Virus record (IMG/VR): IMGVR_UViG_3300042453_003401
Location: 1-52,621 of that record
Reading direction: 5' to 3' (one strand)
Source of the DNA: a virus
DNA length: 52,621 nt
The notes below the pieces were generated by a model, which made no database searches, was not told the DNA's origin, and saw only the letters and a program-made list of their open reading frames with translations. The translations under genes and the position numbers were made by a program. Position 1 is the stretch's first letter, and each line of letters opens with the position of its first letter. Shown piece by piece: positions 25,801 to 32,677 of this stretch.

Positions 25801-26013
25801 GTCGCAATGACAGGCGACATGATCATCCGCATTGCCGAAGGTGTAACGGTGCAGCGTGGCGACCTTCTGATGTCCGCTGGCGATGGCACCGCCAAACCTC
25901 AGGACGATGACATCATCCGCAGCAAGACCGTCGCCAAGGTAACTTCAACCCACGTCACCTGCACCTACGACGATGGCAGCTACTGCGTGCCCTGCGTGCT
26001 GATGGCTTGCTAG
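22813..26013 (+). CDS. Mosaic tail fibre, receptor-binding type
   Basis: A 1066-residue fibre from ATG 22813 (an upstream TTG is less likely). The N-terminus, STLKHLRSSTADKRPTASGL and VDGQLAINTASGTPALFFKD, is a common fibre attachment domain. The middle has several repeats of the ERARIDSSGRLLVGTSTS / GNVGIGTTAP type, known from fibre shafts before chaperone or head domains. The end, WGEEANEQLNKTKVSDIEGD then AEGVTVQRGDLLMSAGDGTA, DDDIIRSKTVAKVTS and SYCVPCVLMAC, matches a C-terminal domain repeated in many phage and bacterial surface proteins. Base use in the middle (about 24.0-24.9 kb) looks different from the flanks, suggesting module exchange. Confidence 0.8.
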   Translation: MASTLKHLRSSTADKRPTASGLVDGQLAINTASGTPALFFKDSNGGVVKVGPAHVGSAAPNAVPAGSAGNSLGELWVDNSLTTPGLNYYTGSAFVNLTPSGTTAAVGLVELATPAETQTGTDGVRAVTPSGLQSKVSDSTSTTSSTTIASSTAVKSAYDLANAALPKAGGTVTGELLIGTTGSLVFEGSSDDSFETTIAVTNPTADHTITFPNVTGAVVTTGDSGTVTSTMIANDTIVNADINSAAAIVDTKLATISTADKVSVSALNIDGATDIGGALENGDLFIVDDGAGGTNRKAPAFRMAQLTYSGVTGDITIASGGTSAIGAGVIVDADVNASAAIAGTKISPDFGSQTITTTGVVSAALGAAATPSITFTGDLNTGIYSPGADQVAISTNGSGWLFVNASGVVGINGISTSSASNKLQVLTGGTASDGLGIYGTFTSQGAEQGAINFYGATNAGGPLASIVNVDNRATSGSSRTGSLVFKTAAGGANDERARITAEGRLGLGTSSPVAGLQIGAYGTQLRAGSNTYMVPSGNSFCAFNVVAGQDNWIGSNAGGYNQTSGSFNILLAAGHRDTNEPAGSFIGSTRTAAATHETIQIGHMIGGATTGANSTKVPRLTIDSSGNVGIGTTAPQDSLSVYPGATGGISLLDSVNSVRSRFFIDNNSGVFSTGIRTANYWIDLDSSGLSQSGIRFFTGTGGIGTGTERARIDSSGRLLVGTSTSSTIASADFRLQIEGTTYSNSGASFCTNSTTAFQAPYLALARSRGTTAGSNTIVQSGDALGYVVFCGADGNDKASEAARIDCLVDGTPGANDMPGRLVFSTTADGESGPTERLRITSAGSFIFNDNGISNNTINGVYINNSTSTGTTAQLICVNTEASDANPPLLLNRQGSDGRLVQLRQANTTEGTISVSGTTVTYGGGHLARWSQLPNDEDPSNIFKGTIMSNLDEMCEWGEEANEQLNKTKVSDIEGDPNVAGVFVSTSFDKDGPLDFFVAMTGDMIIRIAEGVTVQRGDLLMSAGDGTAKPQDDDIIRSKTVAKVTSTHVTCTYDDGSYCVPCVLMAC

Positions 26014-26231
26014 ACCCAGTAACCCTACTCGCTAACGGCCCTGGCTCAACTATCTGGAATCTCCGGATGGTTGGGCTTGGCATTAAAAAGGGGCAGGATG
26101 TCACCCCTGCCCCCATGCAACGGGATATCACCTCCGTTGCGGTGCCTTGTCAGCCGCAGCACTGTAACACCTTATAGTGGTGGGGCAGCGAGTTTGCGGC
26201 TCCTGCCCCTGGCCACAGTTCCCTAGAAACC
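26014..26231. other. Intergenic region with two hairpins
   Basis: No gene is seen in this 218-base stretch. It holds a strong hairpin at 26090-26113 (listed separately) and a weaker one with arms CAACGG and CCGTTG about 26117-26138. A TATAGT-like hexamer lies near 26174, about 55 bases before the next gene; too weak to call as a promoter. Confidence 0.4.
26090..26113. terminator. Strong hairpin after fibre gene, possible terminator
   Basis: Perfect 8-bp stem GGGGCAGG (26090-26097) and CCTGCCCC (26106-26113). On the + strand there is no T-tract after it. On the - strand it would be followed by TTTTT (A-run 26085-26089), so it is a better terminator for antisense transcription or acts as a 3' RNA stabiliser on the + strand. 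Confidence 0.5.
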
Positions 26232-26486
26232 ATGACAGAAAAACTTTACCCGACTGACTTTCGAGCGCTGTGCGCTGAACTGGTGGATGTTTTCGATAAT
26301 CCTTCACCCCCTCAGTACAAGGCTGATGTGCTGAATCGCGCCCGCGCCGCCCTGGCTCAGCCCGAGCCGCAGGAGCCGACGGATGAAGAGCTGTGGGAGC
26401 TTTACGACGAAATGGGAGGAGACCCAGAGGATTCCGCATGGTGCAGAAATTACGCCCGCGCCGTCCTCGCTCGCTGGGGCTCGTAG
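26232..26486 (+). CDS. Small protein of the ARAVLARWG family, copy 1
   Basis: An 84-residue protein: FRALCAELVDVFDN near the start, RARAALAQPEPQEPTDEELW in the middle and YARAVLARWGS at the end. Two proteins in the - strand cluster (42406-42672 and 43185-43679) share all these blocks. I associate this family with picocyanobacteria and their phages; its function is unknown. Unlike its relatives it lies in the virion arm on the + strand, next to a copy of the SPxAQAVLDA family, so a two-gene unit appears to have been duplicated. Confidence 0.65.
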   Translation: MTEKLYPTDFRALCAELVDVFDNPSPPQYKADVLNRARAALAQPEPQEPTDEELWELYDEMGGDPEDSAWCRNYARAVLARWGS

Positions 26487-26505
26487 TCATTCCCACTAAC
26501 CACTT

Positions 26506-26745
26506 ATGACTCAACTATCCCCACAAGCGCAGGCAGTGTTGGATGCTGTCTGCGAAAACACTGAGCCTGACTGCGACACGCAGCACTTAATCGCCGCCGC
26601 CCTTCGTGCTGCAGCGGATCTGGTAGTGCCGACAGAAATGGATCTGCCGCCCATTGCGCCTGACCTTGGGCACTTTCGACAGCACGAGCGACGGCTAACC
26701 CGCCAACGTCTTCTCGCCATCGCTGAAGAGCTTGAAGCCCAGTAG
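26506..26745 (+). CDS. Small protein of the SPxAQAVLDA family, copy 1
   Basis: A 79-residue protein starting MTQLSPQAQAVLDAVCEN and ending RLLAIAEELEAQ. The gene at 41986-42180 (- strand) has the same frame: LSPTAQAVLNAA ... ALRAA ... ILAIAAELETQ. Both lie next to ARAVLARWG-family members. The function is unknown; it is a short helical protein. It probably forms a unit with the preceding gene, 19 bases upstream. Confidence 0.6.
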   Translation: MTQLSPQAQAVLDAVCENTEPDCDTQHLIAAALRAAADLVVPTEMDLPPIAPDLGHFRQHERRLTRQRLLAIAEELEAQ

Positions 26746-26773
26746 TCACCTTCTCTAGTGTTTTTGAGCAACG

Positions 26774-26816
26774 CAGGTCTGGCAGACGCATTTTTTGCTA
26801 ACCAGACTTGTTTTTT
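26774..26816 (+). terminator. Intrinsic terminator
   Basis: Arms CAGGTCTGG (26774-26782) and CCAGACTTG (26802-26810), nine pairs with one G-T, followed by six T. A longer outer pairing of CTAGTG (26755-26760) with CACTAG (26826-26831) is also possible. It ends the two-gene unit upstream. Confidence 0.65.
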
Positions 26817-26881
26817 GCGCAAGGCCACTAGTCTTTGACTCTTTTATCCCCTAAGCTGACTAAGACTGTTTTTTTCACGTC

Positions 26882-27193
26882 ATGACTGATTTTTCTTGGA
26901 ACATTGCCACGATGGAGCGCACGCTCTCTGATGGCATTGTGTACACTCTTCACTACACCATTGAAGCCTTTGATGGCACCTACCGTTCATCGGCCTATGG
27001 GAGTATTGGTCTTGAGGCCCCCGAGGAGGATTCGGTTGTTCCCTATGCCGATTTGACAAAAGAAACTGTCGTGGGCTGGCTGCTCGACAAGCTTGGCGAC
27101 GAAAAGGTGGCAGAAGTTGAGGCCGCCCTTCAGGCGCAAATTGACGAGCAAAAAACGCCCACAAAGGGCACTGGCACGCCTTGGGCTAGCTAA
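26882..27193 (+). CDS. DUF7936-like phage protein
   Basis: A 103-residue protein with the pattern FSWNIATMERTLSDGIVYTLHY, YGSIGL, VPYADLTKETVVGWLLDKLG and IDEQKTPTKGTGTPW. This matches a conserved family of marine phages (DUF7936 as I remember) whose members start with W.I..MER...G.V and end with Q..P....G.PW. It is often near virion genes but its role is not known to me. The N-terminal half should form a beta-sheet. It lies upstream of a basic 44-residue conserved protein. Confidence 0.65.
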   Translation: MTDFSWNIATMERTLSDGIVYTLHYTIEAFDGTYRSSAYGSIGLEAPEEDSVVPYADLTKETVVGWLLDKLGDEKVAEVEAALQAQIDEQKTPTKGTGTPWAS

Positions 27194-27217
27194 GCTTTTC
27201 CTTTCGCACTGTCCCTC

Positions 27218-27352
27218 GTGGCTGTTAAAAGCAAAGTCGGAGCATCCAGCAGTAAGCGCATCATCGTTTCTCGCCCCAAAACCACGCGACAAGGGCAGGG
27301 AAAAAATAGCAAGCCAAGCCACGGACGAAAACTGTCTCGCGGGCAGGGTTGA
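27218..27352 (+). CDS. Small basic conserved phage protein
   Basis: A 44-residue very basic protein from GTG 27218: VAVKSKVGASSSKRIIVSRP then KTTRQGQGKNSKPSHGRK and LSRGQG. I recall near-identical short proteins with RPKTTRQGQ..... PSHGRK...RGQG in marine cyanophages, usually unassigned. The charge and lack of hydrophobic residues suggest nucleic acid binding or a disordered head protein. The gene ends just before a strong terminator. Confidence 0.7.
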   Translation: MAVKSKVGASSSKRIIVSRPKTTRQGQGKNSKPSHGRKLSRGQG

Positions 27353-27354
27353 TC

Positions 27355-27378
27355 AAGGGGGGTTTCGGCCCCCTTTTT
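27355..27378 (+). terminator. Intrinsic terminator
   Basis: Arms AAGGGGG and CCCCCTT around a GTTTCGG loop, followed by TTTTT. Located directly after the small basic gene and upstream of a TATAAT-type promoter, so it separates transcription units. Confidence 0.88.
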
Positions 27379-27396
27379 AATACATTGCAGCAAGGC

Positions 27397-27402
27397 TATA
27401 AT
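27397..27402 (+). promoter_or_regulatory. Candidate late promoter -10 (TATAAT)
   Basis: TATAAT in AAGGCTATAATGAAAC, 23 bases before ATG 27426 and 18 bases after the terminator T-tract. The placement between a terminator and a gene start makes this one of the best supported members of the promoter set. Confidence 0.6.
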
Positions 27403-27425
27403 GAAACAAACTGTGACGATGGGCG

Positions 27426-27767
27426 ATGATCTATCCCGCCACTTATGACATAGTGGTGCTGCAAAACGCCACTTATCGCATGCAGCTAACTGTCACGCAA
27501 AGTGGTGGCACCCCGATTAATCTTTCTGGATATACCATTGATAGTGATATTTGCGGAAACATTGATGGTTCAATTATTGCCAGCTTCACTCCTACTATTC
27601 TGAATGCAGCTAGTGGCGTGTTTGAGCTTGAATTGGCACCCGCGACAACAAGTGGCATTGAGACTGGTTTGTACAAATATGATGTGAGCGCAACTGCTGG
27701 CAGTGGCGATCGTTACTATTGGCTCAAGGGAGCCTGCACCGTTTCCGGCACTTGTTCTAGGAACTGA
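27426..27767 (+). CDS. BppU/baseplate-upper-like fibre attachment protein
   Basis: A 113-residue protein: DIVVLQNATYRMQLTVTQSG, PINLSGYTIDSDI, then GLYKYDVSATAGSGDRYYWL and KGACTVSG. This follows the pattern of small phage proteins with an N-terminal IYQGATF...G.P.dLtGy motif and a G.Y.YDl......G....l..G..tV C-terminus, similar to the BppU N-terminal domain that links fibres to the tail. A broken relative lies at 30233. It is followed 2 bases later by a fibre gene, supporting an adaptor role. Confidence 0.65.
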   Translation: MIYPATYDIVVLQNATYRMQLTVTQSGGTPINLSGYTIDSDICGNIDGSIIASFTPTILNAASGVFELELAPATTSGIETGLYKYDVSATAGSGDRYYWLKGACTVSGTCSRN

Positions 27768-27769
27768 TC

Positions 27770-28672
27770 ATGAGCGACATCAACATTACTATTGTTAGCG
27801 GCGAAACCACGGAGCTGGAGCTTTCTATTCCTGGCGTGCAGGGACCAATTGGTGGCGATACGATGCCATCTGGAGGCACTGCTGGCCAAATCCTTGTTAA
27901 GCAAAGCGTTGTTGATTATGACGCCGCTTGGACTTCCCAGGCTTCCGGCTTAATTCTTAATGCCACCACTCTTTCTGGCGTTACTGTTCAGGGAACAATC
28001 TCTGGCGGCACTTACACATCGTCAACTATTAACAGTGCAGCAATTAACACGCCGGCAATTGTTAGCGGCACAATTGATTACACGGCCATTTCTGATGCAG
28101 TAATTGACCAATGCACGATTGACAATTCGACCTTTGAAGATGGCACAATCTTTAATATTACGCTTTCTGGCACTATTAGCAACGTTGCCACGGTAACAAG
28201 CGGCACTTACGACCTCGCTGTTGTTACATCGCCCACGTTGACTGCCGGTACTATTTCAGGCACCACGATCAATGCATCGACCATTCAAGGCGGCATTGTT
28301 TCTGGAGCCACCCTTCATGCCAGCGGAGCGACTATTGAAGGCTCCACGATCACGGGAGGCACTGTTTCAGGCATTACGCTTTATGCCAGCGGGGCCACGC
28401 TAGATGCCGCGACCATCAATGAAGGCACTAGTTCTGGTACCACTTTTTCCGCTTCCATTGTTCTTTCTCCCACTGTCTCCGGCACTGTTTCCGCTGGCTC
28501 TGGCCTAGTAATCGGCGATGCCTTGGATGTTTTGGGGTTCTACGGGGCCAGCGCAGTGGTGCAGCCTTCTGGCATTGTCATTCCAAGTGGTGGGTCCACT
28601 GTTGACGAAGTGCTTGTGGCGCTGAGCGGCGTGATCGTTGCGCTTACTGACTTGGGGCTCATTGGGCCTTGA
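27770..28672 (+). CDS. Beta-helical tail fibre
   Basis: A 300-residue fibre. N-terminal SIPGVQGPIGGDTMPSGGTA and GQILVKQSVVDYDAAW is the usual collagen-like/attachment start. Residues about 60-245 are Ser/Thr/Gly/Ile-rich repeats (VQGTISGGTYTSSTINSAAI; SGATIEGSTITGGTVSGITL) predicted to form a beta-helix shaft. The end, VIPSGGSTVDEVLVALSGVI, is a common short tip. No receptor-binding domain is evident, so it may be a whisker-like fibre or need a partner. Confidence 0.75.
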   Translation: MSDINITIVSGETTELELSIPGVQGPIGGDTMPSGGTAGQILVKQSVVDYDAAWTSQASGLILNATTLSGVTVQGTISGGTYTSSTINSAAINTPAIVSGTIDYTAISDAVIDQCTIDNSTFEDGTIFNITLSGTISNVATVTSGTYDLAVVTSPTLTAGTISGTTINASTIQGGIVSGATLHASGATIEGSTITGGTVSGITLYASGATLDAATINEGTSSGTTFSASIVLSPTVSGTVSAGSGLVIGDALDVLGFYGASAVVQPSGIVIPSGGSTVDEVLVALSGVIVALTDLGLIGP

Positions 28673-28720
28673 CGAAAGGGTTACTGGCCACTAGGCTTTG
28701 CTTGGTGCCTCTACTTTTCC

Positions 28721-28969
28721 ATGGCCTTCGTCAACTCAATTTCCTTTTCCCATCGTTTTTCTGACGATGGCGTGATGCACGACACTTGCTCGTACCAAGA
28801 AATCAATCACACTTACAGCGCCGACACCGCCACTGCACTGGCTAGAGCATACTTTCAGTTTATGGTGGCATGCGGCTATGCCCCGCAAAGTGTTATTGAA
28901 GGCATGTTGTGCATTGGCACTGAATACGAACAGGCTTATTGTTACGATGGAGAGAAAGCTAAGGATTAG
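28721..28969 (+). CDS. Hypothetical protein between fibre genes
   Basis: An 82-residue protein, MAFVNSISFSHRFSDDGVMH, with YSADTATALARAYFQFMVACGY and ending EYEQAYCYDGEKAKD. No family recognised by name. The start lies in CTTTTCCATGG without Shine-Dalgarno, as for the 18518 gene. It ends 2 bases before the next virion gene and is probably cotranscribed. Confidence 0.55.
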   Translation: MAFVNSISFSHRFSDDGVMHDTCSYQEINHTYSADTATALARAYFQFMVACGYAPQSVIEGMLCIGTEYEQAYCYDGEKAKD

Positions 28970-28971
28970 TC

Positions 28972-30204
28972 ATGGGGCAAATTGTGCGCGGTGGTGAGCA
29001 GTTTGAAACTCACATTGAGGCTGATCATCGCGGGCAAATACTCGCCAAGGGCCCCGACAGTGGCGCTCTTGATGCTTTTGGTAGACAACGCTTTAGCGAG
29101 CCGTTCACTTTGTTTGATTCGGCATTGCAATACAGTAAGCGCACCGATCTGTGGGACGAACAAGCTGTAGGTACCGGAAGCACTCTTTATCTGCCAAATG
29201 AAAGCTCCTTGGAGTTAAATACCACCACTGCGTCTGGAGATACAGTGTTGCGGCGCTCCAAGCGGAGCCTGCCTTATCAGCCGGGCAAAAGCTTGATGGT
29301 GCTGGCTAGTTTTGTTGGCAATGCTCCCACGGATGGCCTGGTGCAGGAGATTGGCTTTTTTAACGACAACAATGGTGTAATGTTGAGAGCAAGTGGCACG
29401 ACCATTTCGTTCGTTGTTCGCAGTAAAGCAACAGGAACAGTGGTAGAGAACATTGTCCCTCAGTCGTCGTGGAATATTGACACTTTTTCTGCCTTAAATT
29501 TTTCAAAAGCTAATATCTTCACTGCCGACTTGGAATGGCTGGGGGTGGGGCGCGTAAGGTGTGGATTCGTTGTTGACGGAGAAATTAAATATTGTCACGA
29601 ATTTAACCATGCCAACACGATTGATAGTGTTTATATGACATCGGCAACATTGCCAGTGTCTTATCGAATTCACAATTCTTCTTCCATCGCGGCTAATGCA
29701 TCGTTAAGGCAGATTTGCACTGCTGTTGTCAGCGAGGGTGGTTATCAGCCAACGGGGCCCATCTATATAGCTGGTCGAGGAGTGGGAACATTTACTGCTA
29801 TCACTGCGGAAACGCTTGTAGCAGCTATTCGCATTGCTAGCGGTCGCACCGATAACGTGATAATTCCCGCTCAAATTGATGCCAGTATAGGCGGAAATCC
29901 AGCTTCTAATGTTGTCGCGCAATGGCGACTACGGCTTAATCCAACCATCAGTGGCGCATGGACTGCTGCTAGTAATGGCAGGGGAAATGTGGAAGTTATG
30001 AGCAGCGGCACTTTTTCTGGTGGCACTGTTATTGGAGGAGGTTTGGTCGCATCGCGCAGTAGTATTGAATTTGACCCCGAAAGCGGACTCGCCTTAGCCC
30101 TTGGCAGCACCATTGACGGTACTAGCGACGTTATAGCTTTGACTATTCAATGCAGCGCCAGCGAGCAGGCTACAGGGCTGCTGGGGTGGAGAGAAGTTGT
30201 CTGA
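28972..30204 (+). CDS. Cyanophage-type virion structural protein
   Basis: A 410-residue protein with the striking order DAFGRQRFSEPFTLFDSALQ, RRSKRSLPYQPGKSLMVLAS, GFFNDNNGVMLRASGT, NIFTADLEWLGVGRVRCGFV and KYCHEFNHANTIDSVYMTSA. I know this arrangement from large cyanophage structural proteins, where it is followed by receptor-like regions. The middle has a jelly-roll or lectin-like feel. The end varies between phages. It is likely part of the tail fibre or tip complex. Function beyond structural is unknown. Confidence 0.65.
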   Translation: MGQIVRGGEQFETHIEADHRGQILAKGPDSGALDAFGRQRFSEPFTLFDSALQYSKRTDLWDEQAVGTGSTLYLPNESSLELNTTTASGDTVLRRSKRSLPYQPGKSLMVLASFVGNAPTDGLVQEIGFFNDNNGVMLRASGTTISFVVRSKATGTVVENIVPQSSWNIDTFSALNFSKANIFTADLEWLGVGRVRCGFVVDGEIKYCHEFNHANTIDSVYMTSATLPVSYRIHNSSSIAANASLRQICTAVVSEGGYQPTGPIYIAGRGVGTFTAITAETLVAAIRIASGRTDNVIIPAQIDASIGGNPASNVVAQWRLRLNPTISGAWTAASNGRGNVEVMSSGTFSGGTVIGGGLVASRSSIEFDPESGLALALGSTIDGTSDVIALTIQCSASEQATGLLGWREVV

Positions 30205-30232
30205 AATATTTTACAGGCGCCAAGGATCCGCC

Positions 30233-30360
30233 ATGATCACTCCAGGCAAGCACGATATTGCCATTTATCAAGGAGCCAACTTTGAACTGCAAGTGTAGCA
30301 TAAGGATTCTTCTGGCACACCTGCAAACATAAGTGGCTAAACGATGTAACTATTGATTGC
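30233..30360 (+). pseudogene. Broken copy of the BppU-like adaptor gene
   Basis: From ATG 30233 the frame reads MITPGKHDIAIYQGANFELQV, stop (TAG), HKDSSGTPANISG, stop (TAA), TM, stop. The residues before and after each stop continue the adaptor pattern (IYQGA.FELQ...D.SGTP.NlSGyT) of the intact gene at 27426. The first stop replaces a residue in the strand and the second replaces the usual Tyr of SGYT. Similarity fades near 30350. It is a decayed, truncated copy. Recoding is unlikely because both TAG and TAA occur and the later part is missing. Confidence 0.75.
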
Positions 30361-30380
30361 GGAGAGTTTTAGGAGTAAAC

Positions 30381-30758
30381 TTGAGCGGCAAACAGAAACT
30401 GATGGAGGATTCTTTGGTGGATTGGTTGAACACTCCTGAAATCAAAGCCTTTCGTGGAGCTTGGCAAGCAGAAGAGACAAGAATGCAAGCAGAGGATCAA
30501 GCTTGGTGGGACAGCCTCAACATAGAGGAAAGAGCAAGATGCTTCAGGCAAATGATGAAGCTCATGCACAAGGCGGAGATCAAAGACAGGGGCTCCTATC
30601 GCTATGCCATGTACGATGTTTTTGGCGTGGACTATTGCGACGGACTAGCTCACTACATGGAGCTACACAATGCTATTTATCGTGGCCTGGAAGCGGACAG
30701 AAGGGCCTATAGGACGGATGATGAGGATGTACTAGGCGAAGATACAATTGGCCCGTGA
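30381..30758 (+). CDS. Hypothetical protein
   Basis: Start chosen at TTG 30381 because AGGAG (30371-30375) lies 5 bases before it; ATG 30402 is an alternative. The 125-residue product is helical and charged (SGKQKLMEDSLVDWLNTPEI; EERARCFRQMMKLMHKAEIK; YRYAMYDVFGVDYCDGLAHY). No family recognised. It is the last gene of the rightward virion arm, running towards the leftward lysis cassette. Confidence 0.55.
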   Translation: MSGKQKLMEDSLVDWLNTPEIKAFRGAWQAEETRMQAEDQAWWDSLNIEERARCFRQMMKLMHKAEIKDRGSYRYAMYDVFGVDYCDGLAHYMELHNAIYRGLEADRRAYRTDDEDVLGEDTIGP

Positions 30759-30812
30759 GAGCCGCTCCTGCGGACAGCAGCATTAAGCCTACGATTACTT
30801 CCATCGTCTGTC

Positions 30813-31220
30813 CTATTCTCCTTCCATTTTACTGGGAAGCTGCCAAGTGATACGGAGTTCCCCTCCCAGAGCCTTAATGTCGTCGCTAGCGTCTGGAGGT
30901 GCTTCACGCACGATCATCACAGAAGGGATAATGGCATCGCGCAAGGGCGTAACAGTGGCTTCAGGAAATAGCTCTCGAGCCTTGTCGGCAAGCTGATTCG
31001 CCTTGGTTTCCCTTTCGTCTTTTTCCCATTGCTTCACCAAAGCAGCAGCTTGCTTGTCCACTGCTTCCATTACCACTTTTGTTTTCCACTCTGTCCACTC
31101 GGGCCTGCAATAGGCCATGAGCATCTTGAACCAAGGATTTCCCGCTAGCGAAGGCCACTGTCCTGCGGCCCAAAGGCCAGCTTCATAGCACAGTGCATTT
31201 AGCCAAGACTGCCGGTTCAT
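30813..31220 (-). CDS. Hypothetical protein downstream of endolysin
   Basis: A 135-residue protein, ATG 31220 with AGAAGG just upstream. Trp-rich N-terminus (RQSWLNALCYEAGLWAAGQW; PEWTEWKTKVVMEAVDKQAA), charged coiled-coil middle and a beta C-terminus (LGGELRITWQLPSKMEGE). No family recognised. It is last in the leftward lysis transcription unit, 46 bases after the endolysin gene. Confidence 0.6.
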   Translation of the reverse strand: MNRQSWLNALCYEAGLWAAGQWPSLAGNPWFKMLMAYCRPEWTEWKTKVVMEAVDKQAAALVKQWEKDERETKANQLADKARELFPEATVTPLRDAIIPSVMIVREAPPDASDDIKALGGELRITWQLPSKMEGE

Positions 31221-31266
31221 CCTTCTCTTTTTTCCATAAAATAAAAGAGCAATGGAAGCACGTTGC

Positions 31267-32208
31267 TTAACCTTCCTGGAAAACTGACAGAAATACTGTG
31301 CCCGCCTTGGTTAGCGGCAATACTTTATCGCGAAGATCAATGTTAAAGATTCTGCAACAACCATGAGTTGGCACTAGCGGCTGCTTGGGTGCCCACGCGC
31401 CCGGCCAGCCATTTGCGGACCCACCCCCGTGGAGGCAAATTCCAGAGCGTCCGTACTTGGCCTCTTGATTTTCTAACTCAACCATGTCAAAGGTGTACCA
31501 GCCATACGCCATTAGAGTGCGGTCGTAAGCAGGGTTGCTCCCGACTCGTTCATAGTCTCTGTAAATAGCTCCCAATTTGTATAGGCCGGGAGGACAGTCA
31601 GAATTTTTAATCTTCCATTCAAAGTCGCTGTATTGTCCACGAGCCAAGCAGGGAATCTCCCATAGTAGTTTTCCTTCAAAAGAAAAAGCCTTCATTGTCT
31701 CCACTAGATCATTGACGATCAAATGGGAGTCGCCTCTCTTGAAGCCAAAATCTTGCGGGCGTTTCTTTGGACCGATCATGGTAGAAGTGGTGGATTCGGG
31801 AGCGTATTGTTTCATGAGCCGCGAAAGTTTCGCGGGATATTCTGGGTCAGTGGCGTATTTCTGCTCCTTAAGCATGCGAGCAGCGGCGTAACGATTAGGA
31901 GCATTGTTAATGCCCTTAAACTGCCTATAGTCTTTATACCAGCGAGTGATGAGATATTCGATGCAGGCAGATAAGCTTGGAAAATCAATGAAGCCCGCCT
32001 TGATTGTCACCCACTTCCCATCGTAAAACTCTTGTGTAGATACCACACTACCCCCACCTTTTAGACCGAGGTAGTTGTGCTTGCCAGAAGTATGTTGGCC
32101 AAAGCCGCTCTCTAAACAGCACTGAGCCGCCACAAGCTCCGGAAATCGCGCCCCGTGCTTGCGGGCAAGCTGAAAACACTCATCCCAGAACTCTTTGCTT
32201 GTGGCCAC
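31267..32208 (-). CDS. Endolysin: glucosaminidase-like domain + YkuD (L,D-transpeptidase-fold) domain
   Basis: A 313-residue protein from GTG 32208. Residues 1 to about 140 resemble FlgJ-type glucosaminidase (GH73): AAQCCLESGFGQHTSGKHNY with Glu33 as likely catalytic acid, then NYLGLKGGG and AARMLKEQKYATDPEYPAKL. From about 150 on comes a YkuD-like domain: HLIVNDLVETMKAFSFEGKL, PPGLYKLGAI, ICLHGGG (His260) and PTHGCCRI, the [ST]HGC motif with Cys284. Such domains cut or make L,D cross-links in peptidoglycan. Joining both activities would let one enzyme cut glycan and peptide. It follows the holin-like gene by 5 bases. Confidence 0.8.
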   Translation of the reverse strand: MATSKEFWDECFQLARKHGARFPELVAAQCCLESGFGQHTSGKHNYLGLKGGGSVVSTQEFYDGKWVTIKAGFIDFPSLSACIEYLITRWYKDYRQFKGINNAPNRYAAARMLKEQKYATDPEYPAKLSRLMKQYAPESTTSTMIGPKKRPQDFGFKRGDSHLIVNDLVETMKAFSFEGKLLWEIPCLARGQYSDFEWKIKNSDCPPGLYKLGAIYRDYERVGSNPAYDRTLMAYGWYTFDMVELENQEAKYGRSGICLHGGGSANGWPGAWAPKQPLVPTHGCCRIFNIDLRDKVLPLTKAGTVFLSVFQEG

Positions 32209-32213
32209 TGGCT

Positions 32214-32357
32214 TCAGCCCTTCACGCGGAAGATAGCCTTAAGACCAGTGAGGAGCAATTGAATGAGGTTGTTCTCCTTCCAAGGAGTGTGTTGAATCAC
32301 CTGATCGAGAGCAGCAATGACAATGCCGCCAACAACGAACCACTCGACGCCAGTCAT
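32214..32357 (-). CDS. Small holin-like membrane protein
   Basis: A 47-residue protein: MTGVEWFVVGGIVIAALDQV then IQHTPWKENNLIQLLLTGLK and AIFRVKG. One hydrophobic segment (residues 6-21), an amphipathic middle and a second short hydrophobic stretch before a basic end. I recall similar short proteins next to cyanophage endolysins. Position 5 bases before the endolysin start supports a holin or pinholin role; that is inference. Confidence 0.65.
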   Translation of the reverse strand: MTGVEWFVVGGIVIAALDQVIQHTPWKENNLIQLLLTGLKAIFRVKG

Positions 32358-32382
32358 GATCGTAAAGAAAGTTTCTTAAAGC

Positions 32383-32592
32383 CTAGCGTCCAATTTCAAG
32401 CGAACGCACCCTTGTTTCCAAGCCCTTAATATTTTCTGTGAGTTGATCAAGCTTCTCTGCAATGTTCTCCACTTGCGTGGTGATCTTCACTTGCTGCTGG
32501 CCAATGCTCATCATCATGCCACCAGTGGCGAGCAGCATGCCAGCAGTAATGCTCACGGCCAAATGCGCTAGTTGTTCCTGCCAGGCATTCAT
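32383..32592 (-). CDS. XhlA-like membrane/coiled-coil protein of the lysis cassette
   Basis: A 69-residue protein from ATG 32592 (the in-frame TTG upstream is less likely). A hydrophobic segment HLAVSITAGMLLATGGMMMS is followed by a heptad coiled coil (VENIAEKLDQLTENIKGLET). XhlA-type hemolysin/holin partners have a coiled coil and a single membrane segment, though usually in the reverse order. It is first in the lysis unit and has its own TAGAAT-type promoter 20 bases upstream. A spanin-like role is an alternative. Confidence 0.55.
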   Translation of the reverse strand: MNAWQEQLAHLAVSITAGMLLATGGMMMSIGQQQVKITTQVENIAEKLDQLTENIKGLETRVRSLEIGR

Positions 32593-32612
32593 TGCGTGCA
32601 AGCTTTTTGTCC

Positions 32613-32618
32613 ATTCTA
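32613..32618 (-). promoter_or_regulatory. Candidate late promoter -10 (TAGAAT) for lysis cassette
   Basis: On the - strand GTTTAGAATGG, ending 20 bases before the XhlA-like ATG. Same hexamer class as the virion promoters but on the opposite strand, which supports a genuine late signal used for both virion and lysis genes. Confidence 0.55.
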
Positions 32619-32677
32619 AACAATTCCCACGCCGTTGTTTTTCTGGGTAGGCTTAAGGCAAGACAACTTATTTCGCC

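Noticed and set aside
30233-30360. Stop-codon reassignment in the adaptor copy
   Set aside because: Two different stops (TAG and TAA) occur, other genes use both as normal terminators, and the rest of the domain is missing.
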